DNA from: Takakia lepidozioides
Lineage: Eukaryota; Streptophyta; Takakiopsida; Takakiales; Takakiaceae
DNA: 60,000 bases
Assembly (NCBI GenBank): GCA_030704615.1
Contig: CM060732.1
Coordinates: 81,121,171 to 81,181,170 of the forward strand
Reading direction: 5' to 3'
Under the pieces are notes generated by a model. The model was not told the DNA's origin. It did no database searches and saw nothing but the letters and a program-made list of their open reading frames with translations. A program made the translations under genes and the position numbers. Each line of letters opens with the position of its first letter. The stretch's first letter is position 1. Below, in pieces: positions 35,279-44,654 of this stretch.

Positions 35279-36028
35279 ATGGCTGGGGGAAATGAGGACG
35301 TAATTGAAGGGCAAGTCTCTTCTCTTAGTCTGTGCACACAAGGGGACACGATTTATGTTTCCCAAGGAACTCAGACTGATTTGAGTGGAGAACAGTTGGA
35401 CGAGTTGATTGCATACTGGGAGTCAGGCATTAGCAGTAGACAACAGACTGCTGTAGTTGGCATTGAGGGCCTCAATATCGCCTTGGACAGCCAGAACTCT
35501 GTTGGAGCCAGCAGTTCTGCAGCTGTAGGTGAAATACCAAAGTGGGTGAAAGCTAGGCTTGGAACACAGCCAAAGACAGCCCCGGGGACCAAGGTGTTCA
35601 GCCACAAGGCCGTGGTGTACTGGAGCAGAGGAGCAGGAGCTGCACAAGTTTGTGCAATTAGACAGTGTTGCAGTCGGACACGCTCTGCACAAGGCAACCA
35701 CGAGCGGGGGTTCATTAGCGAGGACAAGTTTGTTCTGTTTGAAGGCGATGCAGTCATTCGCAATGAAGACACCCGCAACCGTCTCAAAGCTTTCGAGTTG
35801 AGAGACTATCAGACCCTACCTTTGTTTTCTTTAGTGTTCAGTGAGCGGGAGATAGCAGAGTGTTGCTTTGTCTCTACCTGGCAGAAAGAGGAGGAGGGTT
35901 GGTTAGAGCGAGCTACTGTAGCTTGGGACAAGGTTAGTGGCAGGTTTCTGGACATAGATATACCTCCTACACCTTACCATCAAGCAGAGCGAGGCACTTT
36001 GAGAGAAGTCTGGAAGTTGATAGCATAG
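35279..36028 (+). CDS. Unknown 249-residue ORF of the gypsy element
   Basis: Open frame from ATG 35279 to TAG, intact. It has a Gln/Thr/Ser-rich N-terminal half (QGTQTDLSGEQLDELIAYWE), then a better-ordered part with RGFISEDKFVLFEGDAVIRN, LPLFSLVFSEREIAECCFV and TWQKEEEGWLERATVAWD. No signal peptide, transmembrane helix or familiar domain is visible. It lies 0.5 kb before gag, within the element, where gypsy elements do not normally have a gene. It could be an additional element-encoded protein or a captured host gene. Confidence 0.45.
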   Translation: MAGGNEDVIEGQVSSLSLCTQGDTIYVSQGTQTDLSGEQLDELIAYWESGISSRQQTAVVGIEGLNIALDSQNSVGASSSAAVGEIPKWVKARLGTQPKTAPGTKVFSHKAVVYWSRGAGAAQVCAIRQCCSRTRSAQGNHERGFISEDKFVLFEGDAVIRNEDTRNRLKAFELRDYQTLPLFSLVFSEREIAECCFVSTWQKEEEGWLERATVAWDKVSGRFLDIDIPPTPYHQAERGTLREVWKLIA

Positions 36029-36533
36029 ATCAGGATTAGATCTTGCTTGGGCGGGCTTCTATTCTTCCCCTCCATCTCTGTACTATTTTCATTACCTTGT
36101 GCTTGTAGTTGCCAAAGCCTCTCTTGGTGGAGGCCAGTCAGTCTGGGGTTTTGGGCTGGGATGCGTTGCTGCTGGATTTTGGTGTGGGGGTGTTGATGTT
36201 TTGATTTCTTGTGTTTGGATCCCCCCCAACACCTGCATGCTTGACTGTGCGCCATGTTGGTTTTGTGTGGGCGATTGCTTTCATAGGGATTAGGCCGGAT
36301 TTGATCACCGGTCAATCCTAGAGTATGCTGTCGGTGGTGAGGCTGGAGTGATGACCAGCAAGACCACCAGTGTTTCTTCTATGGTGAGGCTGGGTTGATG
36401 ACCAGCCAACCATAGGAGTTCTTGCGGTGGATGCAGGTGCAGGTGCCCTGAGCCATTGGGATATGACCCTTAGACTGCAACAGGTGCCCACCCGTGTCAC
36501 TATTAGATTAGTACTAGAGCCTTATAGTGTCAC
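36029..36533. other. Leader between unknown ORF and gag
   Basis: Holds an imperfect direct repeat (GGTGAGGCTGGAGTGATGACC at ~36333 and a related copy at ~36380). No coding frame supported. Confidence 0.35.
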
Positions 36534-37205
36534 GTGGAGGAGGTGCACATTGTGAGTGTCATTACGGAGTTACCCAAGGGTTTTGAGGGGAGTACGGCTA
36601 CAAGCAGTGACAGTGAGAGTGGGTTCACAAGACGAGGTATTCGGTTCAGACCACCTTCACCGCCACCCTCAACTACTGTAGAGTCAGACACAGACTCGGA
36701 GGCTTCATCAACAGGTGTGCACTTTCATTCGCCATTGTTGTGGGACGACATGGAGGAGATGTATGGAGCTACCAAGGGGCCTCGTAGGTACTCTGGAGCT
36801 GTGGGCACCATCGAGTTGGATGACTTTATCCAGGAGTTCGACAGCTGGTGTGATTTGCAGCAGATGCGCAATCCACAGCTATTCACCCCATTCATGGCGT
36901 GGAAGGGACTGTTCCAGCATTTGGAAGGCCCGCCTATGGACGATTACCACGAGTTCAGGCAAGGACATGAAGCAGAGATTGAGGAGTGGAGGATGTATTG
37001 GTCACCTGACTACGTCTCCATCACTCGAGGCACGACGCGACCAGTAGCTGCATCAGTACCAATAGCTCCCACTGCCAGCGCTAGTAGTGGAGCAAGTAGT
37101 GCTGGTACTTCTGCAGGTGGTACCAGTTCAAAAGGTGCTACTACTCCTCCTGCCACAACTACAACACATGTGCCTAGATTCAACCCGGTGGTGGAGTTCT
37201 TCCAG
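36534..37205 (+). pseudogene. Gypsy gag, N-terminal part (plus strand, before the inversion)
   Basis: Frame from ATG 36534: an acidic, Pro/Ser-rich leader (FRPPSPPPSTTVESDTDSE), then the capsid-like IELDDFIQEFDSWCDLQQM, NPQLFTPFMAWKGLFQHLEG and EEWRMYWSPDYVSI, then FNPVVEFFQEL. After ~37205 the frame runs on to 37418 but is antisense to RNase H coding sequence, so the gag is cut here. The continuation of gag (LPLPNYQGVRTEKL ...) is found on the minus strand ending at ~42347. Confidence 0.78.
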
Positions 37206-38700
37206 GAGTTGCGGAGCAGATGCATGCCATCCGGGCACCATCTCCTCGTCCGTCTCACCATGCCACCGAGCTCCAGTGTCATCCTGCTGGCTCGTGCATG
37301 GATTGCGACTCAACCCATCTGCATTTCGATTGACCAAACCCGGTCGATGCACCACCTGAAAGTCATACTCTTGAAGGATGAGTGCCCACCGTGCAAGCTT
37401 CCCCGTAAGCTTGTCTGACTCCATCAACCACTTGAGTGGTTGGTGATCCGTGACAAGGGTGAAGAGATTGCCGTATAAATAGCACCTGAAGTGTGCCACG
37501 GCCCACACTGCAGCTAAGCATTCTCCCTCATATGAGCTATACTTAGACTCTGCAGCATTGTTCGAGCGGCTAGCATAAGCCACTACGAACTCTCTTCCCT
37601 CATCATCCACCTGTGTGAGCACCGCTCCAAGCCCCAGCATGCTCCAATCTGTATGCAGCTGAAAAGGACGCCCCCTGATAGGTCGTCTCAAGATGGGCGC
37701 CGAGGTCAACCTCGCCTTGAGCTCTTGAAAAGCTTGTTCTTGCTCATCTTCCCACTGCCACTCCTGGTCCACCTTGGTCAGCTTGGTTAGAGCCTTTGCA
37801 ATGGCACTAAATCCCTTAACAAACCGTCTGTAATAGTTTGCTAACCCCATGAAAGCTCGAACTCGGCTCACATCCGTGGGGGCGTGGAACCTGTGCAATG
37901 GACTCTACCTTAGTCTGCTGTACCCCCAATCCTCCAGGATATATCATGTGACCCAGATACTCAATCTGGTTGTGGAAAAACTTGCACTTGCCCGGATGTA
38001 ACTTCAATCCGTGCGTCCTCAAGCACTCAAATACCCCCTGAAGGTGTCTCTCATGCTCCTCCACCGTAGCACTAAAGATGATGATGTCATCTATGTAGCA
38101 CCGAGCAAACTCCACCCCTGCTAGAATCCTGTCCATGACTCTTTGAAACTCAGCGGGAGCGTTTTTAAGCCCAAATGGTAAGAACCGCCACTGGTATAGG
38201 CAATCCTTCCCGTGCTCATTGATCCCCCAGAATGCCGTCTTTTGCTTATCCGCCTCCTTGATCGGCAACTGGTGATATCCGGATCGTAAATCCAACGTGC
38301 TAAGGACCTTGGAATGCCCAATGGCATCAAAGATCTCCTCTGGTGTTGGCATGGCATACCTATCGGACTTGGTCTGACGATTTACAGGCCGGTAATCACC
38401 GCACATACGTCTCTCCGTCCAATTGCCATAGACATCCTTCTTAGCTGGCATCACTGTGGCTGAAGCATACTCTCCACTCGAGAGCTCCACCAAACCTGCC
38501 TCCCAGAGATCTTGAGTCCTCATCTGAATCAAAGACCTCTCCATGTCACTGTATCTATAGGGTCTCCGAAAGATTGGCGTGTCAGTGGCCAACTCAATAC
38601 GGATCTCTTGACCCTTCAGTGCTCCCAAGTCCTTCAAACTGAAGGCAAAGCAATTCCTATAAGCCCTCAGGAACCGCCGTATACGTCGTCTCTCTCCTCC
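37205..38700 (-). pseudogene. Gypsy reverse transcriptase and RNase H
   Basis: Minus strand: CFAFSLKDLGALKG (N-terminal edge), RRPYRYSDMERSLI, CGDYRPVNRQTKSD, STLDLRSGYHQLPI, LPFGLKNAPAEFQRVMD, the catalytic YIDDIIIFS (~38085), and KLHPGKCKFF. A one-base shift at ~37885 then leads to HAPTDVSRVRAFMGLANYYR, the RNase H motifs HTDWSMLGLGAVL, YEGECLAAVWAV and VTDHQPLKWLM, and the tail HRPGLVNRNADGLSR. RT and RNase H residues look intact apart from that frameshift. The junction with the upstream DNMT frame also needs a frame change around 38680. Confidence 0.92.
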
Positions 38701-40787
38701 GGTGACAATGGGTCCAATGTCAGGCTCCCAATTGTCCTCCGTAACTGCAACCTTAAGTCCAGTAGGCTTAGAGGTAGAGGACGCGTCCCGTGGTTGCTAT
38801 GCTGCAACCTCTTGAGCAGTACCCCTTCCTGCTCAGTCAATGACAAGGCCTCATCCTGCCCCATCATCTCATCATTGAGAACCTCCTCATCCCGAGAAGA
38901 ATCCCCAACCTCATCCATCACAGCTGCCTTCGCTGCCAACTCCCTCTGAACCTCGAGCACCTCCCACATGTGCCATGGATGTCTACACCTCGTGGTCCTC
39001 ACCGGCTCGCCCCCACTCGCTGCCTGTACCGTCCCGGTAGGCAGAGAGACCGTCAAGGGAAGTGCACTCCGCACTCTACGTTGCTCAGCCATAGCCAAGC
39101 TAACAATCCAGGTCAAGCAATTGAGATCCATTGCTTGCCCCAACACGTGACGACGTGATGCCTCAGAAAGAGAAGGCACCGCCGTGGTCCCAGTGGAAAA
39201 CCCCATAGCCCGCTCTCGCTCGTCGGCATTAGGCTCCACTAACTGCTGCAACTGAGCATCCCATAGGAGGCCAGGTCCACCATCCCGAAAAGCATGGGAT
39301 CCTGGGAAGCTGAGCAGTGTAGGTAATGTTGCTCGTGGTTGACCCACCCTGTTGACCACTGCCAAAGGCGAACGGTCATCGTGTCTCACACGTTGAGACT
39401 GCCTTCCTGTGTCCAAAATGCCATCCACGGTGAGGTGTGCTGGCCGTTGCACCCCATCAAATGCACGCTTGAGCAGTGCGGGTGGCATCAAGTTAGTCCA
39501 CCATAGTCGTGGACGATGAGCCCGTGACCCCACTGCAGCTGCATCCAGCAACACTGCTGACCCAAGCCACGACCGGACTTGATGCACACTGGCCATCACC
39601 CTGGCCCGAGAATCACCCATCAGTGGTACATTCTCCAAGATGTATGCTGGAGATACAGCTTGATGAAGCTGCAAGCAGCGCAAAATCCGCACCATCTCCC
39701 AAAACAGACCCGTCCTCGAGTCTCGCAATCCATTGCCATGCCCGGCTGATGAATGCCCTTGGCAGGGCCAACCTGCCACTATCAGATCAATGGAGCCAAC
39801 CTGCTCCAAATCTTGCGCCCCCAACAAGGAAATGTCTGCTGGCAAGGCTTGTTGGTATCCACGAACTGCAGACACAGGCAACAAGTCAGGGTACTGCTGT
39901 ACCAAGTGAGCCACATGGCGCAGTGAGACGCGTCGTGCAGTCTCATCCCTCTCCACATACAGGTAACGCCTTACCCGCACACCTGCCTGTAGCACAGCAG
40001 CCAATCCGGTGCTGATCCCGCCAAACAAGTCCAGAAGGCAAATGCCTTCATCCGGCCGCTGCCACACAAGAGGTGTGGTGTCCAATGACGACAACTGAGG
40101 TGGCCCTGGTGCAATCACCGCATTCTCTTCCTCTCCTGACGGTACAAAAGCTTCTTCCCAAGCTTGTTGCACCCGTCCATCAACAGCTTGCTGCAAATCC
40201 TTGCTCGTACCCCACAACGGAGTGTGAGCAACCATGGCAGGCAACTCCGCCGTACCATGCATGTCATCCTGCTCTGCTGGAGGTGGCACATCCTCTGCAT
40301 GGGCATTGCCTTCCAGCAACTCTCCAGGCCAACTAACGGCAGCTGTGAAGGCGGCTAGTGTTGGCATCTTGCCCCGCTGGGCAGCTGCAATACCCCCAAT
40401 GAATGTCACAGGGAGCTGTGCACGGCGACCATCCCCTGACTGCCATCCAGGCCTGTAGGATGCTGACTCCTCCCAGAAATCCAGGGTGAAGCCCATGGGG
40501 TATAACACTGCCCCACCAACGAGGACATCGTAAGAGACCGCGTCTGTCACAATGGCCTTGGCTCGCATCACTGAGCCATCTACAGGATGATCCGGCTGAA
40601 GTCTAATAGCCAACTGATGCCGTGTCATGCCGCGAGCCTGCTCTGATCCTCCCAGAGATGTCTGTATCTGGAAAGGACAAGGCTCCATATCCGCCTCCAT
40701 GAGGCCCAAACCTGCAATAGCAGCTCTGCCCAACATCAGTGGCTGAGCTCCTGAGTCCAACAAGACCCGCAGTGGCCGGTACTTCAT
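38667..40787 (-). CDS. Gypsy protease fused to a C5-cytosine DNA methyltransferase domain
   Basis: A 706-residue intact frame. Residues ~9-20 contain the protease active site LLDSGAQPLMLG. Residues ~250-560 form a cytosine-5 DNA methyltransferase: motif I DLFGGISTG (~253) for SAM binding; motif IV GWPCQG (~339) with the catalytic Cys; motif VI ENV (~385); motif VIII HRPRLWW (~424); a variable target-recognition stretch; motif IX RATLPT (~485); motif X GQAMD (~550). All key residues are present, so this copy's domain could be active: transfer of methyl from S-adenosylmethionine to cytosine C5. The acidic tail (MDEVGDSSRDEEVLNDEMM) leads to RT, reached by a frame change. The motif order resembles DNMT3/DRM-type and retrotransposon DNMTs more than the large DNMT1/MET1; no replication-focus, BAH or UBA domain is seen. 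Confidence 0.93.
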   Translation of the reverse strand: MKYRPLRVLLDSGAQPLMLGRAAIAGLGLMEADMEPCPFQIQTSLGGSEQARGMTRHQLAIRLQPDHPVDGSVMRAKAIVTDAVSYDVLVGGAVLYPMGFTLDFWEESASYRPGWQSGDGRRAQLPVTFIGGIAAAQRGKMPTLAAFTAAVSWPGELLEGNAHAEDVPPPAEQDDMHGTAELPAMVAHTPLWGTSKDLQQAVDGRVQQAWEEAFVPSGEEENAVIAPGPPQLSSLDTTPLVWQRPDEGICLLDLFGGISTGLAAVLQAGVRVRRYLYVERDETARRVSLRHVAHLVQQYPDLLPVSAVRGYQQALPADISLLGAQDLEQVGSIDLIVAGWPCQGHSSAGHGNGLRDSRTGLFWEMVRILRCLQLHQAVSPAYILENVPLMGDSRARVMASVHQVRSWLGSAVLLDAAAVGSRAHRPRLWWTNLMPPALLKRAFDGVQRPAHLTVDGILDTGRQSQRVRHDDRSPLAVVNRVGQPRATLPTLLSFPGSHAFRDGGPGLLWDAQLQQLVEPNADERERAMGFSTGTTAVPSLSEASRRHVLGQAMDLNCLTWIVSLAMAEQRRVRSALPLTVSLPTGTVQAASGGEPVRTTRCRHPWHMWEVLEVQRELAAKAAVMDEVGDSSRDEEVLNDEMMGQDEALSLTEQEGVLLKRLQHSNHGTRPLPLSLLDLRLQLRRTIGSLTLDPLSPEERDDVYGGS

Positions 40788-40822
40788 GCCTGCCGGTACT
40801 TCTTGCCTGCCGGTCCACTCAA
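40784..40822 (-). repeat. 17-bp tandem duplication at the gag/pol junction
   Basis: On the minus strand GGCAAGAAGTACCGGCA is followed at once by GGCATGAAGTACCGGCC. Removing one unit would join gag and PR-DNMT in one frame (AGKKYRPLRVLLDSG), so the duplication probably created the present frame break. Confidence 0.7.
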
Positions 40823-42347
40823 AGTGAAAATGCCGCCCTGGTTGTCTAACAAGACAACTCCAGGTGTCACCATGGCGCGCTCAATGGCTGGCCTAGCTGG
40901 CAGCTCCGTCAACCTGGCAGCTGCAACTTGCCATGGCGCAGCCGTGGCAGTCTTGACCCTCAAATCCGAGGATCCCTCTACCACTACACCTTCCACTAAC
41001 TCCGCAGAAGATGAAGTGACCTCCCCACTCTCACAGAGTGTTGCTGCTAGTCTGAACACTGCAGCTGGTCTCACCCCCGGCGTCGCAATCATTGTTGCCG
41101 AGAACAGTGGGGCCTGACACACAGAGGTGGCTGCCCCCAATAACACACCGGCCGCACTAGCCTTGGCAGCAGGAGTCAATGCTGCACGTGTAGCTCTCCC
41201 CAATGGCATAGTAACCTCCGCCTCGGTAACAGTCGGGCGAGAACTAGGTGCCATGGATGGCGTCGACACAGTCTCCGCCAATGTGAATGACTGAGGAAGC
41301 CTTGCCTGACGGCTTGCCTCCCCACGCTGTGGATCCAATTCCACCTCTGCACCTCGTGGCTCAGGAACTCGTGCTGCTCCTCGAGTCACGGCTGCAGCAA
41401 ACTCCACCTGCTCTAGTGGTAGTGCTGCTCCGCACATAAATCCCATGCCTCCCATATCTCCTCCCTCAGGAGCAGGAGGTGGACCATCCCGCCTGGGAGC
41501 CGGTACCGCCTGAGCTATAGCCATGGCAGCGAGCCTCTGCTCTAGCTGCTGAAGCCGGTTGGCCATGCCTTGATCAACGCCCTGACCTCCGCGTCCTTGG
41601 CCATGTTGAGCTTGCCCTTGGCCTGCACCTCGTGCCCGACCACCTCGTCCTCTCTGGGCTGGTCCACCTCGCCCCCGGCCACCATTGTTCCCTTGGAACT
41701 GGCCTGGGCGCAACTCAGGATGCAAGTCATAACACTGGGCATCTCCATGCCCATATTTGCTACAATGCCCACACTGCAACTGTGCAGGCTGTGCTGGTGC
41801 CGGCCTTCTGCCACTCTCTGGGCAATCTCTCTTGACATGGGGTCCTCCACATGTCCAACATATCACCCCTGGTTGCTGTTGGCCTGCAAAAGATGCCACG
41901 GGCCTCTGCACCTGAGGTCCCCTGTAAGCTCCATGGAACTTGGGCTGGGCAACCTTGCCCCCCTGACCACGCTGTTGGGCAGTCCCTTGTGCTTGTGGGC
42001 TGACAGCTGTGCCCCGTACAGGCATGTCCTTGCCAAATCCAATTGTAACAACTCGCTCCTCCACCATGTTGAGCTCAATCCGCTCAGCCAGCAGAAACAC
42101 ATCTGCTAATGTGGGTTGGGCTGCTTGTAACAGGGTTGCATCTCGTACCCTTCTCTTGAGCTCCTTGTCCAGAATTCCATACCAAAACTGGATTGCCTGA
42201 GCTTCAGTAACCCCTTGGGTCACACTTATCAAGCGCCTCATACGAGTGTACGCCTCTCGCAGGCTCTCACTGGGTTAGCGCTGGAAGTCTTGCAAACTTC
42301 GCAGCTTCTCTGTCCGTACACCTTGGTAGTTTGGCAGCGGAAGGCCA
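40784..42347 (-). pseudogene. Gypsy gag, C-terminal part with two zinc knuckles
   Basis: Begins at the inversion edge with LPLPNYQGVRTEKLRSLQDF, an in-frame TAA (42275-42277, Tyr expected), then SESLREAYTRMRRLISVTQG, AIQFWYGILDKELKRRV and ADVFLLAERIELNMVEERV. A 485-codon frame (ATG 42241 to 40784) continues through two CCHC knuckles, CWTCGGPHVKRDC and CGHCSKYGHGDAQC, a Gly/Gln/Arg-rich RNA-binding stretch (RGRGGPAQRGRGGRARG), and an Ala/Thr-rich tail. It ends TGA, overlapping the ATG of the PR-DNMT frame (ATGA at the junction) because of a 17-bp tandem duplication. Confidence 0.88.
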
Positions 42348-43872
42348 GGTTGGACCTACAACAGGGATGACTGTAGATCAAGTGTCTGAGGACCCTGAGG
42401 CCAGCAATGAGCAGGGTGGCGCCAAAGATATACATGAGGATTCAGTTGTGTTGGACTACCTCCGCAGTGGAGACACGGCAGCCACTATGACTGCCAAGGA
42501 GAGGGATCGGATCCTACAACGAGCCAAGAGGTTCAGGTGGGAGGGGACACACCTGCTCCGAGTGTGGGAGGATGGTCGAGTGAGGATTGTGCCTCACCCA
42601 ACACAGCGGGCACGGTTAGTGCGGCATGCCCATGAGGAGTTGGGGCATTTTTGGGTGCGACGCACTCATAGTCTACTGCAAGGGTAGTATTGGTGGCGTG
42701 GTATGCACACAGAGGTGCAACAATTTGTGGCTAGGTGCATGGTGTGTGACAGGGTGCGTGCTTCATTCAATGCCCCTACTCCACAATTGCACCCTCTTCC
42801 GATCATGGGATTGGGCTACAGGTGGAGTCTTGACTTCGCAGGGCCGTTGCCACTGACCATGCGCCACAACAAGTACGTGTTGGTGATGGTGGAGCACTTC
42901 TCCAAGTGGATTGAATTGGTTCCATTGCCTGATAAGGCTAGTGAGGGAGCTGCGTATGCATTCCTGGATTGTGTGCTTAGTCGATTCGGTGCTCCAGCTG
43001 AGGTACTCACGGACCAAGGGAGAGAGTTCTTGGGGGAGTTTCAGGCTTTGTGTGACAAGGCCTTGATAGACCACCGCACCACTTCTCGGGATCATCCTGA
43101 AGCCGATGGCTTGGCAGAGAGAGTTGTTCAGACAGTAAAGAGGGGTTTGCGCAAGTATGGCTTGCAGAAGGGACACCTAGGAGATTGGGACCTTCAGTTA
43201 CCCTGGTTAGCCATGGGCTACAGGTTCAGCAAGCAAGCATCACTTGCCTCATTCTCACCATACTTTCTTCTCTTTGGCCGAGAGCCGGATTTGCCTACAT
43301 CCATTCGCAGAGAAGCTGCTACAGTTCTTAACCTTGACGATCCGGACGTGTGGGCACGTGCATGTGAGCAGCGTGCAGAGTTGTTCAAGAGAGTCATGCC
43401 CATGGCTTTCGAGAACCTTGCCATTGCACAACACCGTGATACGTTGAGGTATGCTACCATACGTGGTGGGGGCTATCGTCCTGGGGTTCGGAGATTCAAC
43501 CCTGGTGACTATGTCTATCTGCAGCAGACTGCTCCTACGACCCTGGATGTGACTGCAGGACGTGTTATTTTGAGGGTTCGAGAGGTCTTGCCCTCAGGCA
43601 TCTTGGTCTTGGAGGGTCGGGATGGCATAACTTGGAAGGACCATGTGCGTAATTGTGCGCCATGTCACCTTCCGAATGTCGATGGCAGGATTGACCCAAA
43701 CCTGGTAGTGGTATCTGCAGGTTTGAGGTGCATGTTGTGTGGGTCTGCTAAAGGGGCAGCCACCATGCTGGTGTGTGATCGATGCTCTAGAGGTTGGCAT
43801 ATGGGGTGCTTGACTCCACCTCTTGAGATGGTTTCAGATGGGGATTGGTTATGTCCACAATGCATTGGATAG
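42331..43872 (+). pseudogene. Gypsy integrase ending in a PHD finger
   Basis: The integrase HHCC finger spans HEELGHFWVRRTH to CMVCDRV, interrupted by a TAG at 42686-42688 where QYWWRGMH is expected to continue. The 389-codon frame 42703-43872 has the DDE residues in WSLDFAGP, LTDQGREFLG and HPEADGLAERVVQ, the C-terminal GDYVYLQQ and LVLEGRDGITWKDHVRNCAPCHLP. It then has a PHD finger of C4HC3 layout: CMLCG...LVCDRCSRGWHMGCL...DWLCPQC. PHD fingers usually read histone H3 tails. In related plant gypsy elements a chromodomain often sits at this position, so a targeting role is a reasonable inference. Confidence 0.92.
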
Positions 43873-44125
43873 TGGGAGTGGATACAACCATGGGAGGCTA
43901 ACAAGCAACGCAAGGCCCAGCTACAGGAGACCTTGAATACACGAAGTCCTGGCTCAAGTTCACAGATTGCAAGACGGCGACTAACGATGGGGCTACTCTT
44001 GTACCCGGCCTCTTGGTCTATAGAGTTTGAGTACGATCGGGACAGTGATAGAGGACTTAGTATGGCTATTACGTCTTGTAGCTATCTGGAGGTAGAGGGA
44101 CCTATCCACCAGCTAGGGGGGCGAT
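43873..44125 (+). other. Gypsy 3' untranslated stretch with polypurine tract
   Basis: Short leader-like sequence ending in CTAGGGGGGCGAT, a plausible polypurine tract at 44115-44124, immediately before the first copy of the 85-bp repeat. Confidence 0.6.
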
Positions 44126-44210
44126 TGTGGTAGACTACTTTATTGTGCATATATGTGTGGTGTGGTTTGGACAGCGATGTAGTTGTGTAGCGATATGTAT
44201 GCGCACGACA
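44126..44210 (+). repeat. 85-bp repeat, first copy, before the 3' LTR core
   Basis: TGTGGTAGACTACTTTATTG ... GCGCACGACA, a TG...CA unit identical to 44566-44650. It directly follows the polypurine tract, so it may be the true start of the 3' LTR. It is absent at the 5' LTR. Confidence 0.75.
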
Positions 44211-44212
44211 GC

Positions 44213-44650
44213 TGTCAAGTTAAATAAGCACAGTGTGAAAACATCTAGCATAAAACTAGTTATTTATATTTAACACTTGGATTTAGGTCAAGTGTTAAAT
44301 CAGGTGTCAAGTTTAGTTTGACACCTGGTCCGTCTTATCTTCACGAGAGCGGCAGTCGCGCGGCTCATCTCTCTCGAGTTGAGCCTGCGCGACCGAGCTC
44401 CTGCATTCTTCAGATCTGAGTGTGCTTATGATGGGAGTGTAGGTTGTTGTGGGGTGGAGTCCCCATAGCTTGGGGTGCCCCTGGCTCGACTATTATTTTA
44501 AAGAGTGATGTTGAGGGATTGCATATTTCTTGTGTTGAGAGTGTGTCCTTTTCTAGTTTGGTTATTGTGGTAGACTACTTTATTGTGCATATATGTGTGG
44601 TGTGGTTTGGACAGCGATGTAGTTGTGTAGCGATATGTATGCGCACGACA
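44213..44650 (+). repeat. Gypsy 3' LTR (353-bp core plus 85-bp end)
   Basis: 44213-44565 matches 32280-32632 with 3 substitutions; 44566-44650 is the second 85-bp copy and ends in CA next to the putative target duplication CTAT. Read from TGTCAAG to CGACA it is a 438-bp LTR. Confidence 0.78.
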
Positions 44651-44654
44651 CTAT

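Larger units (their letters stand above)
37195..42350. other. Internal ~5.1-kb inversion of the gypsy coding region
   Basis: Gag N-terminus (to ~37205) and integrase (from ~42350) are on the plus strand, whereas gag C-terminus, protease, DNMT, RT and RNase H between them are on the minus strand in their normal relative order. Flipping this block restores gag-PR-DNMT-RT-RH-IN. CCAGG occurs at both edges (37202-37206 and 42345-42349). Confidence 0.85.
32280..44650 (+). mobile_element. Ty3/gypsy retrotransposon encoding a DNA methyltransferase and a PHD finger
   Basis: Direct repeats 32280-32632 and 44213-44565 are 353 bp each, without gaps and with 3 mismatches. The outer ends are followed or preceded by CTAT (32276-32279 and 44651-44654), a likely target duplication. 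Inside are gag, protease, a C5-DNA methyltransferase, RT, RNase H and integrase with a PHD finger, plus an intronless COX5b copy and an unknown ORF. The segment ~37205-42347 is inverted relative to the rest. A purine tract AGGGGGGCGA (44115-44124) precedes the 3' repeat. The low repeat divergence implies a young insertion, but nonsense and frameshift changes make this copy defective. Confidence 0.9.

Noticed and set aside
39509-40458. Plus-strand frames of 60-170 codons across the DNMT region
   Set aside because: Shadows of the intact minus-strand 706-codon frame, which carries all the motifs.
41570-42109. 179-codon plus-strand frame
   Set aside because: Antisense to gag zinc knuckles and the Gly/Arg-rich stretch.
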